In this document: in pieces, positions 1 through 6,982 of the stretch | How positions within the stretch are numbered: the stretch's first letter is position 1 | Layout of the letters: each line of letters begins with the position of its first letter | NCBI GenBank assembly: GCA_035371905.1 | Contig: DAORXQ010000070.1 | Span: 1-9,000, forward strand | Reading direction: 5' to 3' | Source of the DNA: a bacterium | Lineage (GTDB): Bacteria > Ratteibacteria > UBA8468 > B48-G9 > JAFGKM01 | Length of the DNA stretch: 9,000 nucleotides | Program-made: the position numbers and the translations under genes | Notes under the pieces: model-generated | Database searches by the model: none | What the model was told of the DNA's origin: nothing | What the model saw: only the letters and a program-made list of their open reading frames with translations

Positions 1-163
1 TAGGAACTTCAAGGTATAACTTATACCCATCCCTTTTTTTTAAAATACCTTTTGCCAAAGGAACTAAATTTTTAGTTTTAAGACAGGTAGATAAAGAACC
101 TCGTAATGGATGATGTAATAAATCAACTCCATCGGTAAAATCTGGAATTTGATAGTATTCCAT
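1..163 (-). CDS. Tail/stabilisation protein, N-terminal part (cut by window edge)
   Basis: This reading frame starts at ATG 163 and stays open to base 1, so only the first 54 residues are visible. They read MEYYQIPDFTDGVDLLHHPL, then a stretch ending GILKKRDGYKLYLEVP. The layout of an opening 'IPDFTxGV', a leucine-rich turn with a 'NLVPLAKGILKKRDGYKLY' segment around residues 33-50, resembles the N-terminus of podovirus tail-tubular-B or stabilisation-type proteins, where a run like 'NV..dG.LrkRpGY' is usual. That is pattern recognition, not a search result. It starts two bases after the stop of the adaptor gene with no obvious Shine-Dalgarno site, so it is probably translationally coupled. 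Such proteins form the tail nozzle or seal the connector below the adaptor. The family typically runs to several hundred residues, so most of the gene lies off the left edge. Confidence 0.6.
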   Translation of the reverse strand, partial: MEYYQIPDFTDGVDLLHHPLRGSLSTCLKTKNLVPLAKGILKKRDGYKLYLEVP

Positions 164-165
164 TT

Positions 166-798
166 TTATAATCTAAAATTATACTTTTTAACTCTATACA
201 CATTTTTGCTTAAATTTATTCTCACATTTCCATCTAAATCCAAAGTATCATTTCTTCTGAACTCATTAAGCATTTTATCCAATTTCATTTCCTCAACTGT
301 GCTATCTAACCTATCATATTGTAAAAGGTAAATATAAGCCACCTGCTGAATAATCTTATCTGGTAAAAATACTTCATCATCTTCTGTTAAATCTGAATAA
401 AAAGAATAATATCTCAATCGCAAAACATAATCTGTATTAGGATAAGGATAAAAACAAAGTTTTCTCTGGGGATAATCAACAGCAATCATAGTAGGAATAC
501 CATATATTTCTCGTTTTCCTTCAATATCTTTAATATCGTAAACTCCTAAATAGTATTGTAAGTTATCTTTTATTAAAACTGCATTTTCAATCTTATTATA
601 ATCATCAGGTAAATCAACATACTTACTACCAGAAGCAACAGGTATTTCAACAACTTTTTTCAACTCATTATATTTAAAGTTTTTACTCTGGTCTTTAATC
701 CAAGCAATAGTACTATTAAGAACATTTTGGTAAATATCCTCATCTTCGTCAGCATTACCCTTTTTTAAAACCACTAAAATATTATCTTTAATAGTCAT
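166..798 (-). CDS. Head-tail adaptor/connector protein (SU10-adaptor / gp11-like)
   Basis: This 210-residue protein fits the podovirus adaptor group, which docks under the portal and joins it to the tail nozzle. Visible hallmarks are an N-terminal helix with 'LNSTIAWIKDQ' (residues 27-37), 'YVDLPDDYNKI' (60-70), 'YGIPTMIAV' (99-107), the strand pair 'LCFYPYPNTDYVLRLRYY' (114-131) and 'FLPDKIIQQVAYIYLLQ' (144-160). The Q/SxYVDLPDDY...YPYP..DY.L...YY pattern is the typical signature of these adaptors. The C-terminal 50 residues are charged and end KKYNFRL. The gene lies downstream of capsid and ahead of the tail protein, which is the expected place. ATG 798 is preceded by AAAGGG about 8 bases upstream, overlapping the previous gene's stop region. 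The family is inferred by eye. Function as a connector is fairly secure from motif plus position. Confidence 0.72.
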   Translation of the reverse strand: MTIKDNILVVLKKGNADEDEDIYQNVLNSTIAWIKDQSKNFKYNELKKVVEIPVASGSKYVDLPDDYNKIENAVLIKDNLQYYLGVYDIKDIEGKREIYGIPTMIAVDYPQRKLCFYPYPNTDYVLRLRYYSFYSDLTEDDEVFLPDKIIQQVAYIYLLQYDRLDSTVEEMKLDKMLNEFRRNDTLDLDGNVRINLSKNVYRVKKYNFRL

Positions 799-802
799 TT
801 TT

Positions 803-1027
803 TTAACCCTTTATTCTACCAATTTCCTTATCAGGATGAACTTCTTCACTCTTGATATGCTGTTTTTCCCACTCAATTTTTTCATCTATATACTTTAAAG
901 TAGCAATAAAATTTTCGTCTCCTTCAACTTCTCCTACATATTCAACACCATTTATTACAACAACATTTTTCAACTTATATTTAACTTTCTTATCTTTCTC
1001 ATCTTTTTTTATTATTATCTTTTCCAT
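803..1027 (-). CDS. Small hypothetical protein between capsid and adaptor
   Basis: The 74-residue product is strongly charged and Lys/Glu-rich. Its N-terminus is basic (MEKIIIKKDEKDKKVKYKLK), followed by two short predicted strands 'NVVVINGVEYVGEVEGD' and a helix 'FIATLKYIDEKIEWEKQHIK'. It has no signal peptide, membrane segment or cysteine. I do not recognise a family. The start at ATG 1027 is well supported by an AAAGGAGG Shine-Dalgarno site about five bases upstream. The gene sits between the capsid gene, with its trailing stem-loop, and the adaptor, four bases ahead of the latter. In this position phages often carry a head decoration, head-completion or fibre-assembly protein, but nothing in the residues shows which, if any, applies here. 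Confidence 0.65.
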   Translation of the reverse strand: MEKIIIKKDEKDKKVKYKLKNVVVINGVEYVGEVEGDENFIATLKYIDEKIEWEKQHIKSEEVHPDKEIGRIKG

Positions 1028-1042
1028 CTATCCTCCTTTCTT

Positions 1043-1080
1043 GTTAAGGGAGAGAGGGAATACCCCCCTCTCCCTTTAAC
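1043..1080 (-). other. GC-rich stem-loop after the capsid gene
   Basis: On the plus strand GTTAAGGGAGAGAGGG (1043-1058) faces CCCCCCTCTCCCTTTAAC (1063-1080) across a loop of about four bases. The arms pair almost fully: GTTAA and GGGAGAG blocks, with a one-base bulge, plus a GGG/CCC block near the loop. The structure starts six bases after the capsid stop codon. No U-run follows on the minus strand (the next bases are AAGAAAGGAGG, the next gene's ribosome site), so it is not a classic intrinsic terminator. A partial terminator, RNA-stabilising hairpin or processing site separating the heavily expressed capsid message from downstream genes is the likely role (inference). Confidence 0.6.
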
Positions 1081-1085
1081 TCATC

Positions 1086-2318
1086 TTAAAACGCAGAAGC
1101 ACACTCAATTTTGGTAATAAAGTCCTGATTAAGAAGTATTGTCTTAAAGAACGCTTTCCATCCTGTTTTTCTCCTCTGTGCAAGTGGGTCGCTATCACTT
1201 GCTCCTGCTGGTGTAGTATATCTTTCAACTTTTGCAAGGTCAGTAATTCCGTATGCTCCTTTACCAATAATAAATACATTATGAACTGTTACATCTGTTG
1301 TAGGAGCAACAGGAGCAAGGTCTCCATCAGGATTTAAAGCAGTAATAACTACATTTGCATCTGGCTCTTGTAAAGAAGCAACTTTCCTCTTTGTAGAAGC
1401 ACTTGCTCCTACATAAACATCATACAAATATCCTGTATTAGAAGGCATAGTTGCTGTTATCTTTCCTGCTCCACTACTTGTAGAAATAGTTACTGACTTA
1501 TCTTGAGAAATTAACTCCTCAAATCCTGTAAGAACATTAACTCCAACAACAGAAACAGAGTAAGTTCCATCTGATAAACTTCCACCAGAAGTTGATCCAG
1601 TAGCAGTAATAGCCGCAATTCCTGTGTAGTTCTGAACAAAACTACTTCTTACCCATCTTACACCCATCCATTGTCCTATTTCACCTGCATACAACGCTTT
1701 AATATTTGAGTATTGAGCCGCAGGAACAAATGTACTATCTCCAATAATATCCATTTCAACAGATGGGTCAACAATTCCACCAAAATATTCTCCATCTATA
1801 GGTTCTGCTCTTCTATTTCTTAAAAACGCCACTGCTTTCTTAATCAATCCTGTTGAAATAACATCACTTGCAGTTATCTGACTTCTGGCTGTGCGTGTAG
1901 ATGGGTAAAATACATTCCTTACTCCTTGTAAAACTCTCTGAATTTCTCTATCTCTTGTTTCAGAGTAAGCAATAGCCAACATTTCCTGTGCAATTTTTAA
2001 AACAGGATGGTAAAGAGTTAATTCAGCAACATCAGTCAGAGTAATATATTGTCCCCACTGCTCGCATACTCCTGTAACCTGACTGATTGACATCGTGCTT
2101 CCAGTAGGTGTTTCTCCTTCTGTAAGGGATGTTAACGGGAGAGCAATTCTTTCATACCTTACTGCTTTCCATATTTTACCAGAGCCCTGTTCAAAACCAA
2201 GTTTATTAGCAAAATTTTCAAACCTTAAATACCTCTGTGCTATTTTTAATAAATCTTTCTCAAGATATTCTCTTATATCAAAAGAAAGGTCAGAACTTTT
2301 AACAATTACTTCTGGCAT
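1086..2318 (-). CDS. Major capsid protein, N4-gp56 / SU10-like family
   Basis: The 410-residue product forms the icosahedral shell. N4-gp56-type features are the N-arm and helix (1-45), 'KIWKAVRYERIALP' (48-61), 'EGETPTGSTMSISQV' (67-81), 'EQWGQYITLTDVAELTLYHPVL' split over 86-107, and 'GIVDPSVEMDIIGD' (181-194). Further along come 'GEIGQWMGVRWVRSS' (212-226), 'FIIGKGAYGITDL' (349-361) and a C-terminal 'DPLAQRRKTGWKAFFKTILLNQDF' region (377-400). Between about 233 and 345 lies a Ser/Thr/Gly/Val-rich block with 'GTYSVSVVGVN' and 'YLYDVYVGAS' that looks like an Ig- or FN3-like beta domain, probably surface exposed. ATG 2318 follows AAGGAGGG about six bases upstream, and the gene sits 12 bases after the scaffold stop. 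Family assignment is from motif memory; the role as capsid is well supported by order after portal and scaffold. Confidence 0.85.
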   Translation of the reverse strand: MPEVIVKSSDLSFDIREYLEKDLLKIAQRYLRFENFANKLGFEQGSGKIWKAVRYERIALPLTSLTEGETPTGSTMSISQVTGVCEQWGQYITLTDVAELTLYHPVLKIAQEMLAIAYSETRDREIQRVLQGVRNVFYPSTRTARSQITASDVISTGLIKKAVAFLRNRRAEPIDGEYFGGIVDPSVEMDIIGDSTFVPAAQYSNIKALYAGEIGQWMGVRWVRSSFVQNYTGIAAITATGSTSGGSLSDGTYSVSVVGVNVLTGFEELISQDKSVTISTSSGAGKITATMPSNTGYLYDVYVGASASTKRKVASLQEPDANVVITALNPDGDLAPVAPTTDVTVHNVFIIGKGAYGITDLAKVERYTTPAGASDSDPLAQRRKTGWKAFFKTILLNQDFITKIECASAF

Positions 2319-2330
2319 TTTACTCCCTCC

Positions 2331-2957
2331 TTAAAACTTAACATCTTTAAGTTGTTCAAGTTGTTCTTCAAGGGTCTGCGGTTTAGGAGGAACTTTCCGA
2401 ACGGACTTACTTTCAGGAACAGGTTTAGGTTTTTCAGTAGTTGTTTTAGGTTTTGTAGTTTCCACAGGTTTTGTCATAACTTCTCTTGCTTTAAGCATAA
2501 GGTATATCTGTTCTCGGGATAAATTTTGACCCTGTTTTCTGAAATTCATAAGTTCTGCTTCAATCTGTGGCTCATATTTAGAGTAATCTGAATACTTTTG
2601 ATTAACTCTCATTTTATCGTTTTCATCATACATATGAGCCAGAGCCATTTTAAGAAGATTTAACTCTTGTTTTAATTTTTTAACCGCAGGGTCATAATAT
2701 TCTTCTTCCTCTGGTGTTGCTTGATTAACCTGTGGCTGCCGTATCTGTTCCTGAAGTGCTTTAATAGTTTCTTCATACACTTTCAGCCGTTCGGTTAGTT
2801 CTCTTATTCTTTCTTCAGCCCTTGAAGAAACCTTTTCTCCCTCTGGTGGCGTAGAGGGAACTTCATTAACAACTTCGCCACCTTCATTTACTTCGCCACT
2901 ATCGGGCGTCATAGTGGCATTTTCTAATTCTTCGCCCTGAATAATTTTGTCTTCCAT
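2331..2957 (-). CDS. Capsid scaffolding protein
   Basis: The 208-residue product has the typical make-up of a podovirus scaffold. It has an acidic disordered N-terminus (1-45, Glu/Gly/Pro-rich), a heptad-like coiled coil 'RAEERIRELTERLKVYEETI' continuing to about 73, and a second helix 'AVKKLKQELNLLKMALAHMY' (91-110). A short helical segment follows at 130-160, then a Lys/Pro/Thr-rich linker (163-193) and a short C-terminal helix 'TLEEQLEQLKDVKF' (195-208). Scaffolds assemble inside the procapsid and leave before or during DNA packaging; the C-terminal helix often binds capsid protein. It has no cysteine. It lies immediately upstream of the capsid gene, the conserved place. ATG 2957 has a strong AGGAGG site about four bases upstream. 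Sequence identity between scaffolds is usually too low for a family name, so the call rests on composition and position. Confidence 0.8.
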   Translation of the reverse strand: MEDKIIQGEELENATMTPDSGEVNEGGEVVNEVPSTPPEGEKVSSRAEERIRELTERLKVYEETIKALQEQIRQPQVNQATPEEEEYYDPAVKKLKQELNLLKMALAHMYDENDKMRVNQKYSDYSKYEPQIEAELMNFRKQGQNLSREQIYLMLKAREVMTKPVETTKPKTTTEKPKPVPESKSVRKVPPKPQTLEEQLEQLKDVKF

Positions 2958-2977
2958 ACTTCCTCCTTTTTCGGTTT

Positions 2978-3235
2978 TTACGAGCCGAAACTCGGTTTAT
3001 TTTTTAGTTTTTTATCTTCAACCTCTTTATTTCTGGCATAAATTACTTTTAATTTTTCTGGTAAATTAACCAATTCCTGATAAACTTTTACTTTTTCTTG
3101 TAATCTAATAATCTCTTCTAAATCAGTAGAATTAACTAAAGCATTTTTACATTCTTCTATTTTTTGTTTTATATACTCTTCAACTTCTTTCCAGGGATTA
3201 TTAACCAACTTACTAATTTTTTCTTCCCAATTCAT
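2978..3235 (-). CDS. Small helical protein between portal and scaffold genes
   Basis: The 85-residue product is predicted to be nearly all helix: 'MNWEEKISKLVNNPWKEVEEY' (1-21 region), 'KIEECKNALVNS' (25-36), then 'DLEEIIRLQEKVKVYQELVN' (38-57) and a basic tail ending NKPSFGS. The 'E.i.rlQ.k...y.elv.lPekl' pattern resembles short proteins often found between portal and scaffold genes in podoviruses. I know no assigned function for them; a role in head assembly is only inferred from place. One cysteine (C29) is present. ATG 3235 has GGGGAG about four bases upstream, and an AT-rich box (3251-3262) precedes that. The stop lies 20 bases before the scaffold start. The last codons contain a short CCGAGTTTCGG dyad. 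Confidence 0.7.
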   Translation of the reverse strand: MNWEEKISKLVNNPWKEVEEYIKQKIEECKNALVNSTDLEEIIRLQEKVKVYQELVNLPEKLKVIYARNKEVEDKKLKNKPSFGS

Positions 3236-3250
3236 TTTTCTCCCCTTTTA

Positions 3251-3262
3251 AAAATATATAAT
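3251..3262 (-). promoter_or_regulatory. AT-rich box ATTATATATTTT upstream of a small head gene
   Basis: Read on the minus strand this is ATTATATATTTT, preceded by TTTAACA. The identical 12-mer lies before the small-terminase candidate (7353-7364), and an 11/12 copy before the 76-residue gene (5588-5599). All three lie in the few intergenic gaps of the module, just upstream of a start codon. It could be a -10-type element of internal (late) promoters, but no good -35 accompanies it, and the AT-rich background makes chance similarity possible. Confidence 0.3.
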
Positions 3263-3264
3263 TG

Positions 3265-3507
3265 TTAAAAAGTAAGAGTTTTTAAGATTTTATATTCCTG
3301 AACAAATTCTTTAGCATTAACTACAATCTCTCCATTTATCCAATCTTTAATAACTTCATCTATTTCAGGGTCTTTTTTAAAGTAGAAAAATACAAACCTC
3401 TTTTTTGTTTTTATATGTCTTAAAATTTCAAATCCTTTACACTTTAAAAGAGTAGCAAGCCATATGTCTGTGATAAGGATTTCATTTTCTTTCACTTCTT
3501 GTTCCAC
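3265..3507 (-). CDS. DUF5659-like small protein overlapping the portal gene end
   Basis: From the GTG at 3507 the product has 80 residues. Its plan is 'ILITDIWLATLLKCKGFEIL', a basic 'KTKKRFVFFYFKKDPEIDEV' strand-helix, then 'IKDWINGEIVVNAKEFVQEY' and 'KILKTLTF'. This matches my recollection of the DUF5659 pattern, a phage family of unknown function: a 'D..lA.ll..kGF.l' start, a 'F.F......' strand, and 'f..ge..v.a..f...yk.lk' at the end. The start overlaps the last 26 bases of the portal gene in another frame, so the two are probably coupled. An upstream GTG at 3513 is also in frame, but the Shine-Dalgarno sequence overlaps it, so 3507 is preferred. No function is claimed; a head-associated or packaging role would fit the position only. 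Confidence 0.68.
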   Translation of the reverse strand: MEQEVKENEILITDIWLATLLKCKGFEILRHIKTKKRFVFFYFKKDPEIDEVIKDWINGEIVVNAKEFVQEYKILKTLTF

Positions 3508-5341
3508 TTTCACCTCCCTGTTGTAATTGCTGTTGTAAAGTCATTTTTTGTCTTAAATTATTAAAATGTTGTTGTATATGTCTGGTAAAAATTCCAAAAA
3601 TAGTTTCATCTTCCTGATATTGTTTACTTCTCTCATCGTGTAAGAATATATGAGATACATCATCATCAAGAATACTAACCTCAACTTCTTTCCCTAAAGC
3701 CATAAGTTCATTTTCTTCAAACGGGTCTTTTACTTGCTGATTTTGAGGAGTTTTAATTATATTATCAACATCAGTATTTCCGAGAGATTTCCAGATTTCT
3801 TTAATTATGTATTGCCAATTTATTTGTCCACCTAAAATTTCCTGTGGAATTTGAGAAAGAATTTGCATAAATAACATTAACTGCTGGTTTTTAACATAAA
3901 TATTCATAGATTGTATTGTTCCTATCCACCTGAAAGAATATTCTTTTTCTAAAATCCTTGTTTCTTCTTCTTTAATATTTAATTTAAAAGCAAGTTCTCC
4001 TAATATCTTTTTTAATTTAATTTTTGAGATATAAAGTTTATCCATTAAAAAAGTTTTCTTCATTAAAGGAGTTAAAAATTGAACCTCAATATCATTAACT
4101 ATTGTCTGAATAAAAGTTGACATAGTTTGAGTATAAGCAATAATTTCTGTTGCTGTCTGTCTTTTAGTAGGAAGAGGTGTAATAAGCCCTAAATTTGAAT
4201 ACTCATCTGTTAAATTCTTTAAATACTGAAAAGTTAAAAGTCCTTCATTTAAAATACTTGGTGGTCTATCAAAAATTACTCCATCAGGTTCACACTGCCA
4301 TATAGCACCGGGGGCATAAATTAAACTATCAATACTTTGAACTTTTGCAGGGTCAACTTTTGCAATTGGGTTTTGAACTAAAATAGCATTATCAAGCATT
4401 ATATTTATCAAGTCATTAAGCATAAATTGTAGATATTGAACTTGTGAATAATGAGAAGCACCATAAAAAGAGTTTGGTATTTTATGGAATTGAATTGCTA
4501 AATATGGTTTAAAATCTTCAAAATCTCCGTCATCAGTATTTACAAAATAAGGAGATGGAGTTATCTGTATAATAGTTTTACTTGAAGGTTCAAAAGAAAT
4601 AATATAAGGCATTAACCTATCATCTTCATTAAATCTAACTTTTGTATAACACTCAATAATTTCATAATAAGGTAATTCCTGATATTGTTTAACATACTTT
4701 TCTTCGGTTAATCTTTCTTTCACATCAGCACTTCCAAGAGGTTTAATTTTTTCAACATTTGTATATTTCCCAATTTCCGCCATCCTCTCTAACTCGTCTC
4801 TATCTACGATAATTCTTTCAAAAGTTATTAAAGCGTCTTCAATATCATCAGCAGTTTCAGGATAAACATAGAAATCATTTTTAAGGTCAAGAATTTTAAA
4901 CTTAATACTATCTTTTTCCCAATATAGTTTTGCTACTGCAGTTCCTTTGATTAACATTTCTCTCAAAAGGGACTTAAAATAAACAGGAATTTTCATCTCT
5001 TCAAAAAACTGATATTGAAGCAACTTTTTAACAGCGTCAGCATATCCTTCAGGAGTTCCAGGCATAGGAAGTATCATAAAATTATCACCATAAGGGAATA
5101 ACTTACTTGTTATTTCATTTATTACATCTTCTGTTTTCTTTCTAATAATAGGGACAATAACTTCTGAAATTAAAGGATTGTATTTTTGATATTTTTGAGT
5201 TTTTAATCTCCAAATATTATCCCATCTATCCCACTCATCCTCCAGCCATTTTCTCTCATTTTTTACATCCTGATAAACATCAATCAAATACCTAACTTTT
5301 TTAACATAATCCTCTCTATCAGCATAATTAACAATTTCCAT
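3482..5341 (-). CDS. Portal (head-tail connector) protein, podovirus type
   Basis: The 619-residue product forms the dodecameric ring at the DNA-entry vertex, which the terminase docks on and the adaptor binds below. Features typical of podovirus/SU10-like portals are an N-terminal Trp-rich helix 'WLEDEWDRWDNIW' (32-44) and 'VIVPIIRKKTEDVINEITSK' (61-80). The wing region includes 'GTAVAKLYWEKDSIKFKILD' (133-152), followed by 'IQFHKIPNSFYGASHYSQVQ' (283-302) leading into a long helix 'FMLNDLINIMLDNAI' (306-320). The clip/crown-side motif 'LPTKRQTATEI' lies at 390-400. The C-terminus is Gln-rich and disordered (about 588-619). ATG 5341 overlaps the previous stop in TAATG and has AAGGAGA about five bases upstream. 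The length is within the range for this group. The assignment is strong from motifs and from the position after the terminase. Confidence 0.88.
   Translation of the reverse strand: MEIVNYADREDYVKKVRYLIDVYQDVKNERKWLEDEWDRWDNIWRLKTQKYQKYNPLISEVIVPIIRKKTEDVINEITSKLFPYGDNFMILPMPGTPEGYADAVKKLLQYQFFEEMKIPVYFKSLLREMLIKGTAVAKLYWEKDSIKFKILDLKNDFYVYPETADDIEDALITFERIIVDRDELERMAEIGKYTNVEKIKPLGSADVKERLTEEKYVKQYQELPYYEIIECYTKVRFNEDDRLMPYIISFEPSSKTIIQITPSPYFVNTDDGDFEDFKPYLAIQFHKIPNSFYGASHYSQVQYLQFMLNDLINIMLDNAILVQNPIAKVDPAKVQSIDSLIYAPGAIWQCEPDGVIFDRPPSILNEGLLTFQYLKNLTDEYSNLGLITPLPTKRQTATEIIAYTQTMSTFIQTIVNDIEVQFLTPLMKKTFLMDKLYISKIKLKKILGELAFKLNIKEEETRILEKEYSFRWIGTIQSMNIYVKNQQLMLFMQILSQIPQEILGGQINWQYIIKEIWKSLGNTDVDNIIKTPQNQQVKDPFEENELMALGKEVEVSILDDDVSHIFLHDERSKQYQEDETIFGIFTRHIQQHFNNLRQKMTLQQQLQQGGESGTRSERK
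3510..3517 (-). promoter_or_regulatory. Ribosome binding site GGAGGTGA deciding a GTG start
   Basis: Minus-strand GGAGGTGA is fully complementary to the usual 16S tail. It lies inside the portal coding sequence, with five bases between GGAGG and the GTG at 3507. It overlaps the alternative GTG at 3513, which therefore cannot be used efficiently. This sets the start of the DUF5659-like gene. Confidence 0.65.
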
Positions 5342-5571
5342 TATTCTCCTTTTTGGATTTGATTAACAACTGCTTTAAACTCTTCAAATTTAGAAATAGG
5401 GATATAAATTGCTTCTTTAAAATTCATAACTTTCTTTTTTCCGATATATCTAAACTTATTCAACTTTATATACTCTCTTCCTTGTGGAGAAACAGCGTAA
5501 GAAACAACTATCCCACCATAAGCAGAGAATTCTATTTCAGTTAAATCTTCTACTTTCCAATTATCTTCCAT
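5341..5571 (-). CDS. Small protein between terminase and portal; possible PC4/YdbC-like fold
   Basis: The 76-residue product has a strand-rich N-terminal half ('EIEFSAYGGIVVSYAVS', 12-28), then 'REYIKLNKFRYIGKKKVMNF' (32-51), and ends in strand-helix 'EAIYIPISKFEEFKAVVNQI' (53-72). The run 'yIkLnkFryi...k...aIyIpisk(F/W)eeFkavvnqI' resembles the PC4/p15 coactivator pattern, 'vlIDIReyy...g...KGIsL...qW..L...i', whose members bind single-stranded DNA. The resemblance is weak and made by eye; a simple hypothetical head gene is the alternative. The stop overlaps the portal start (TAATG), so translation is coupled. AAGGAGG lies six bases before ATG 5571, and an AT-rich box lies just upstream in the 37-base gap after the large terminase gene. 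Confidence 0.65.
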   Translation of the reverse strand: MEDNWKVEDLTEIEFSAYGGIVVSYAVSPQGREYIKLNKFRYIGKKKVMNFKEAIYIPISKFEEFKAVVNQIQKGE

Positions 5572-5587
5572 TACTTCCCTCCTTTAT

Positions 5588-5599
5588 AAAATATATTAT
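5588..5599 (-). promoter_or_regulatory. AT-rich box ATAATATATTTT upstream of the 76-residue gene
   Basis: This element differs by one base from the ATTATATATTTT found at 3251-3262 and 7353-7364, and by one base from the -10 region of the plus-strand promoter (ATAATATATTCT, 7407-7418). It fills the gap between the terminase stop and the next ribosome site. It may be the -10 part of an internal promoter; no convincing -35 is seen. Confidence 0.3.
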
Positions 5600-5608
5600 T
5601 TTTCTTGC

Positions 5609-6982
5609 TTAAAACTCTTTGTTCCCTCTTGGTAAAAATCTTGGTAATCCTACTTTTAAAACAGAGTATTTAAAATCAAGTAAACAAGCCCATCCTATAC
5701 AATCAAGTGTATGGTCATTTCCTCGTTCAGGAAGTCCGTTTTTCTTATAACTCCAAGTAGATAATTCTCTTATTGTGTTAAGTAAATTATTAAAAATAAA
5801 AATCCTTCCTGCTTTAAAAAATGTTTTAACTTTATTTATCTTTGTTCCTATTTCTGTTAATGGTGCTTTACATAAATTATTTATTCCTGCTTCAATATAT
5901 GCTCTAAAATCAGAAATATTTGTCTGTGGATTAGTTTTATCAACAGTTGGATCAATGTAAGTTTTATAAATCTTTTCTTTCCCTGTTAAAGCAATTATGT
6001 TTTTTACATTTTCGTGAATAATTAATCCTCTCTCATAATACTCTCTGTAAAAGTAATAATTGTTATTCGGGTCAACAGCCAGCCATAAGCAAACAGTAGG
6101 GTCATTTATTCCGTGATCTATAAACCTGAATTTTATCCAATTATCTGGAATATGGAATGGATGAATTAAATGTTTTCTCTTATCAAACTCTTGATATATT
6201 AAACCTGCTAAAAATAAAAACTTACCATATAACCTTGCCTGTAATTCTTCTTCTGAATAAATAGTTTTTAACCTTTCAAGTTCTCCTTCTGGAAGATGTG
6301 TTAAGTTTTCAAAAGTGCTTCCTTCAAAAACTTCAAGTTCAGGGTCAACAAATTGTCTTAAATAAATCTTCTCATACATCCAAGTTGAGTAAAGCGGTGT
6401 AATAGTTATCCATAAATCTCCTTTCTGGTCTATTGTCCTCATAAAAATTTCTCTAAAAATCTCTTCTGGACAATCTTCATCAATAGCACAATACCTTATA
6501 CTCGCTCCTGTAAACTTCTCAACAGGACTATCACACGACTTACAATAAATTTCACTTCCATTATTCAAAACTATTATTTGTTCTCTCTTGAAAAACTTTT
6601 TAATATTACTTCCTAAAAATTTCCTTAAATAAGGGAGCATAACATTAGCCGTAACTCTACTATCAGGACATACAACCCAACCAATATTCGGGACTTTAAC
6701 ATTTTTAACAGGGTGAATACCAAGAGCAAACCGACAAACTTCATACGCAGATAAAACACTTTTACCTGACCTATTTCCAGCAAAAATTACTCTAAACCTT
6801 TTAGAACAATTTAAAAACTCTTCTTGAAATCCTTTATTGGGCTTAAATGCTAAAAAAGGGTTCTCCTCTAATTCACTCTTAATTTCTCCAATAATTTCAA
6901 TCAGTTTTTCTAACTGAACTCTACCCTTACTTAATGCTCTTTCCTTCCTTCTTTTCTCTATTTCAATTGGTATTTTTTCCAT
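5609..6982 (-). CDS. terL: Terminase large subunit (ATPase-nuclease)
   Basis: The 457-residue packaging motor pumps DNA through the portal and cuts the concatemer. The ATPase half shows a Walker A 'GNRSGKS' (69-75), a Walker B 'YCAIDED' with D168 and E169, and a coupling motif 'WITITPLYSTWMYEKIY' (191-207). The RNase H-like nuclease half shows the three expected acidic residues: D289 in 'FIDHG', D344 in 'TYIDPT' and D427 in 'GNDHTLDCIGWA' (421-432). The length is normal for a podovirus terminase and all catalytic motifs look intact. The basic N-terminal helix (1-35) may contact the small subunit. ATG 6982 overlaps the end of the upstream gene by 20 bases with only a weak GGAAT site, so coupling is likely. 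The family is certain; the exact packaging strategy (headful or cohesive-end) cannot be told. Confidence 0.95.
   Translation of the reverse strand: MEKIPIEIEKRRKERALSKGRVQLEKLIEIIGEIKSELEENPFLAFKPNKGFQEEFLNCSKRFRVIFAGNRSGKSVLSAYEVCRFALGIHPVKNVKVPNIGWVVCPDSRVTANVMLPYLRKFLGSNIKKFFKREQIIVLNNGSEIYCKSCDSPVEKFTGASIRYCAIDEDCPEEIFREIFMRTIDQKGDLWITITPLYSTWMYEKIYLRQFVDPELEVFEGSTFENLTHLPEGELERLKTIYSEEELQARLYGKFLFLAGLIYQEFDKRKHLIHPFHIPDNWIKFRFIDHGINDPTVCLWLAVDPNNNYYFYREYYERGLIIHENVKNIIALTGKEKIYKTYIDPTVDKTNPQTNISDFRAYIEAGINNLCKAPLTEIGTKINKVKTFFKAGRIFIFNNLLNTIRELSTWSYKKNGLPERGNDHTLDCIGWACLLDFKYSVLKVGLPRFLPRGNKEF

Noticed and set aside
13..27. Perfect palindrome GGTATAA-C-TTATACC
   Set aside because: It lies inside the tail-protein coding frame and encodes part of the expected 'GYKLY' motif, so protein constraint explains it well enough.
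852..1079. Plus-strand frame opposite the 74-residue gene
   Set aside because: Its Phe/Ser-rich product is the usual shadow of a Lys/Glu-rich gene on the other strand, and no ribosome site or promoter supports it. The same applies to the other plus-strand frames inside the structural module.
2971..2997. Short alternating dyads around TTCGG, CGAG and CCGAAA at the end of the 85-residue gene
   Set aside because: Stems are only 4-5 bases and mutually exclusive; too weak to call a terminator or riboswitch next to the scaffold ribosome site.
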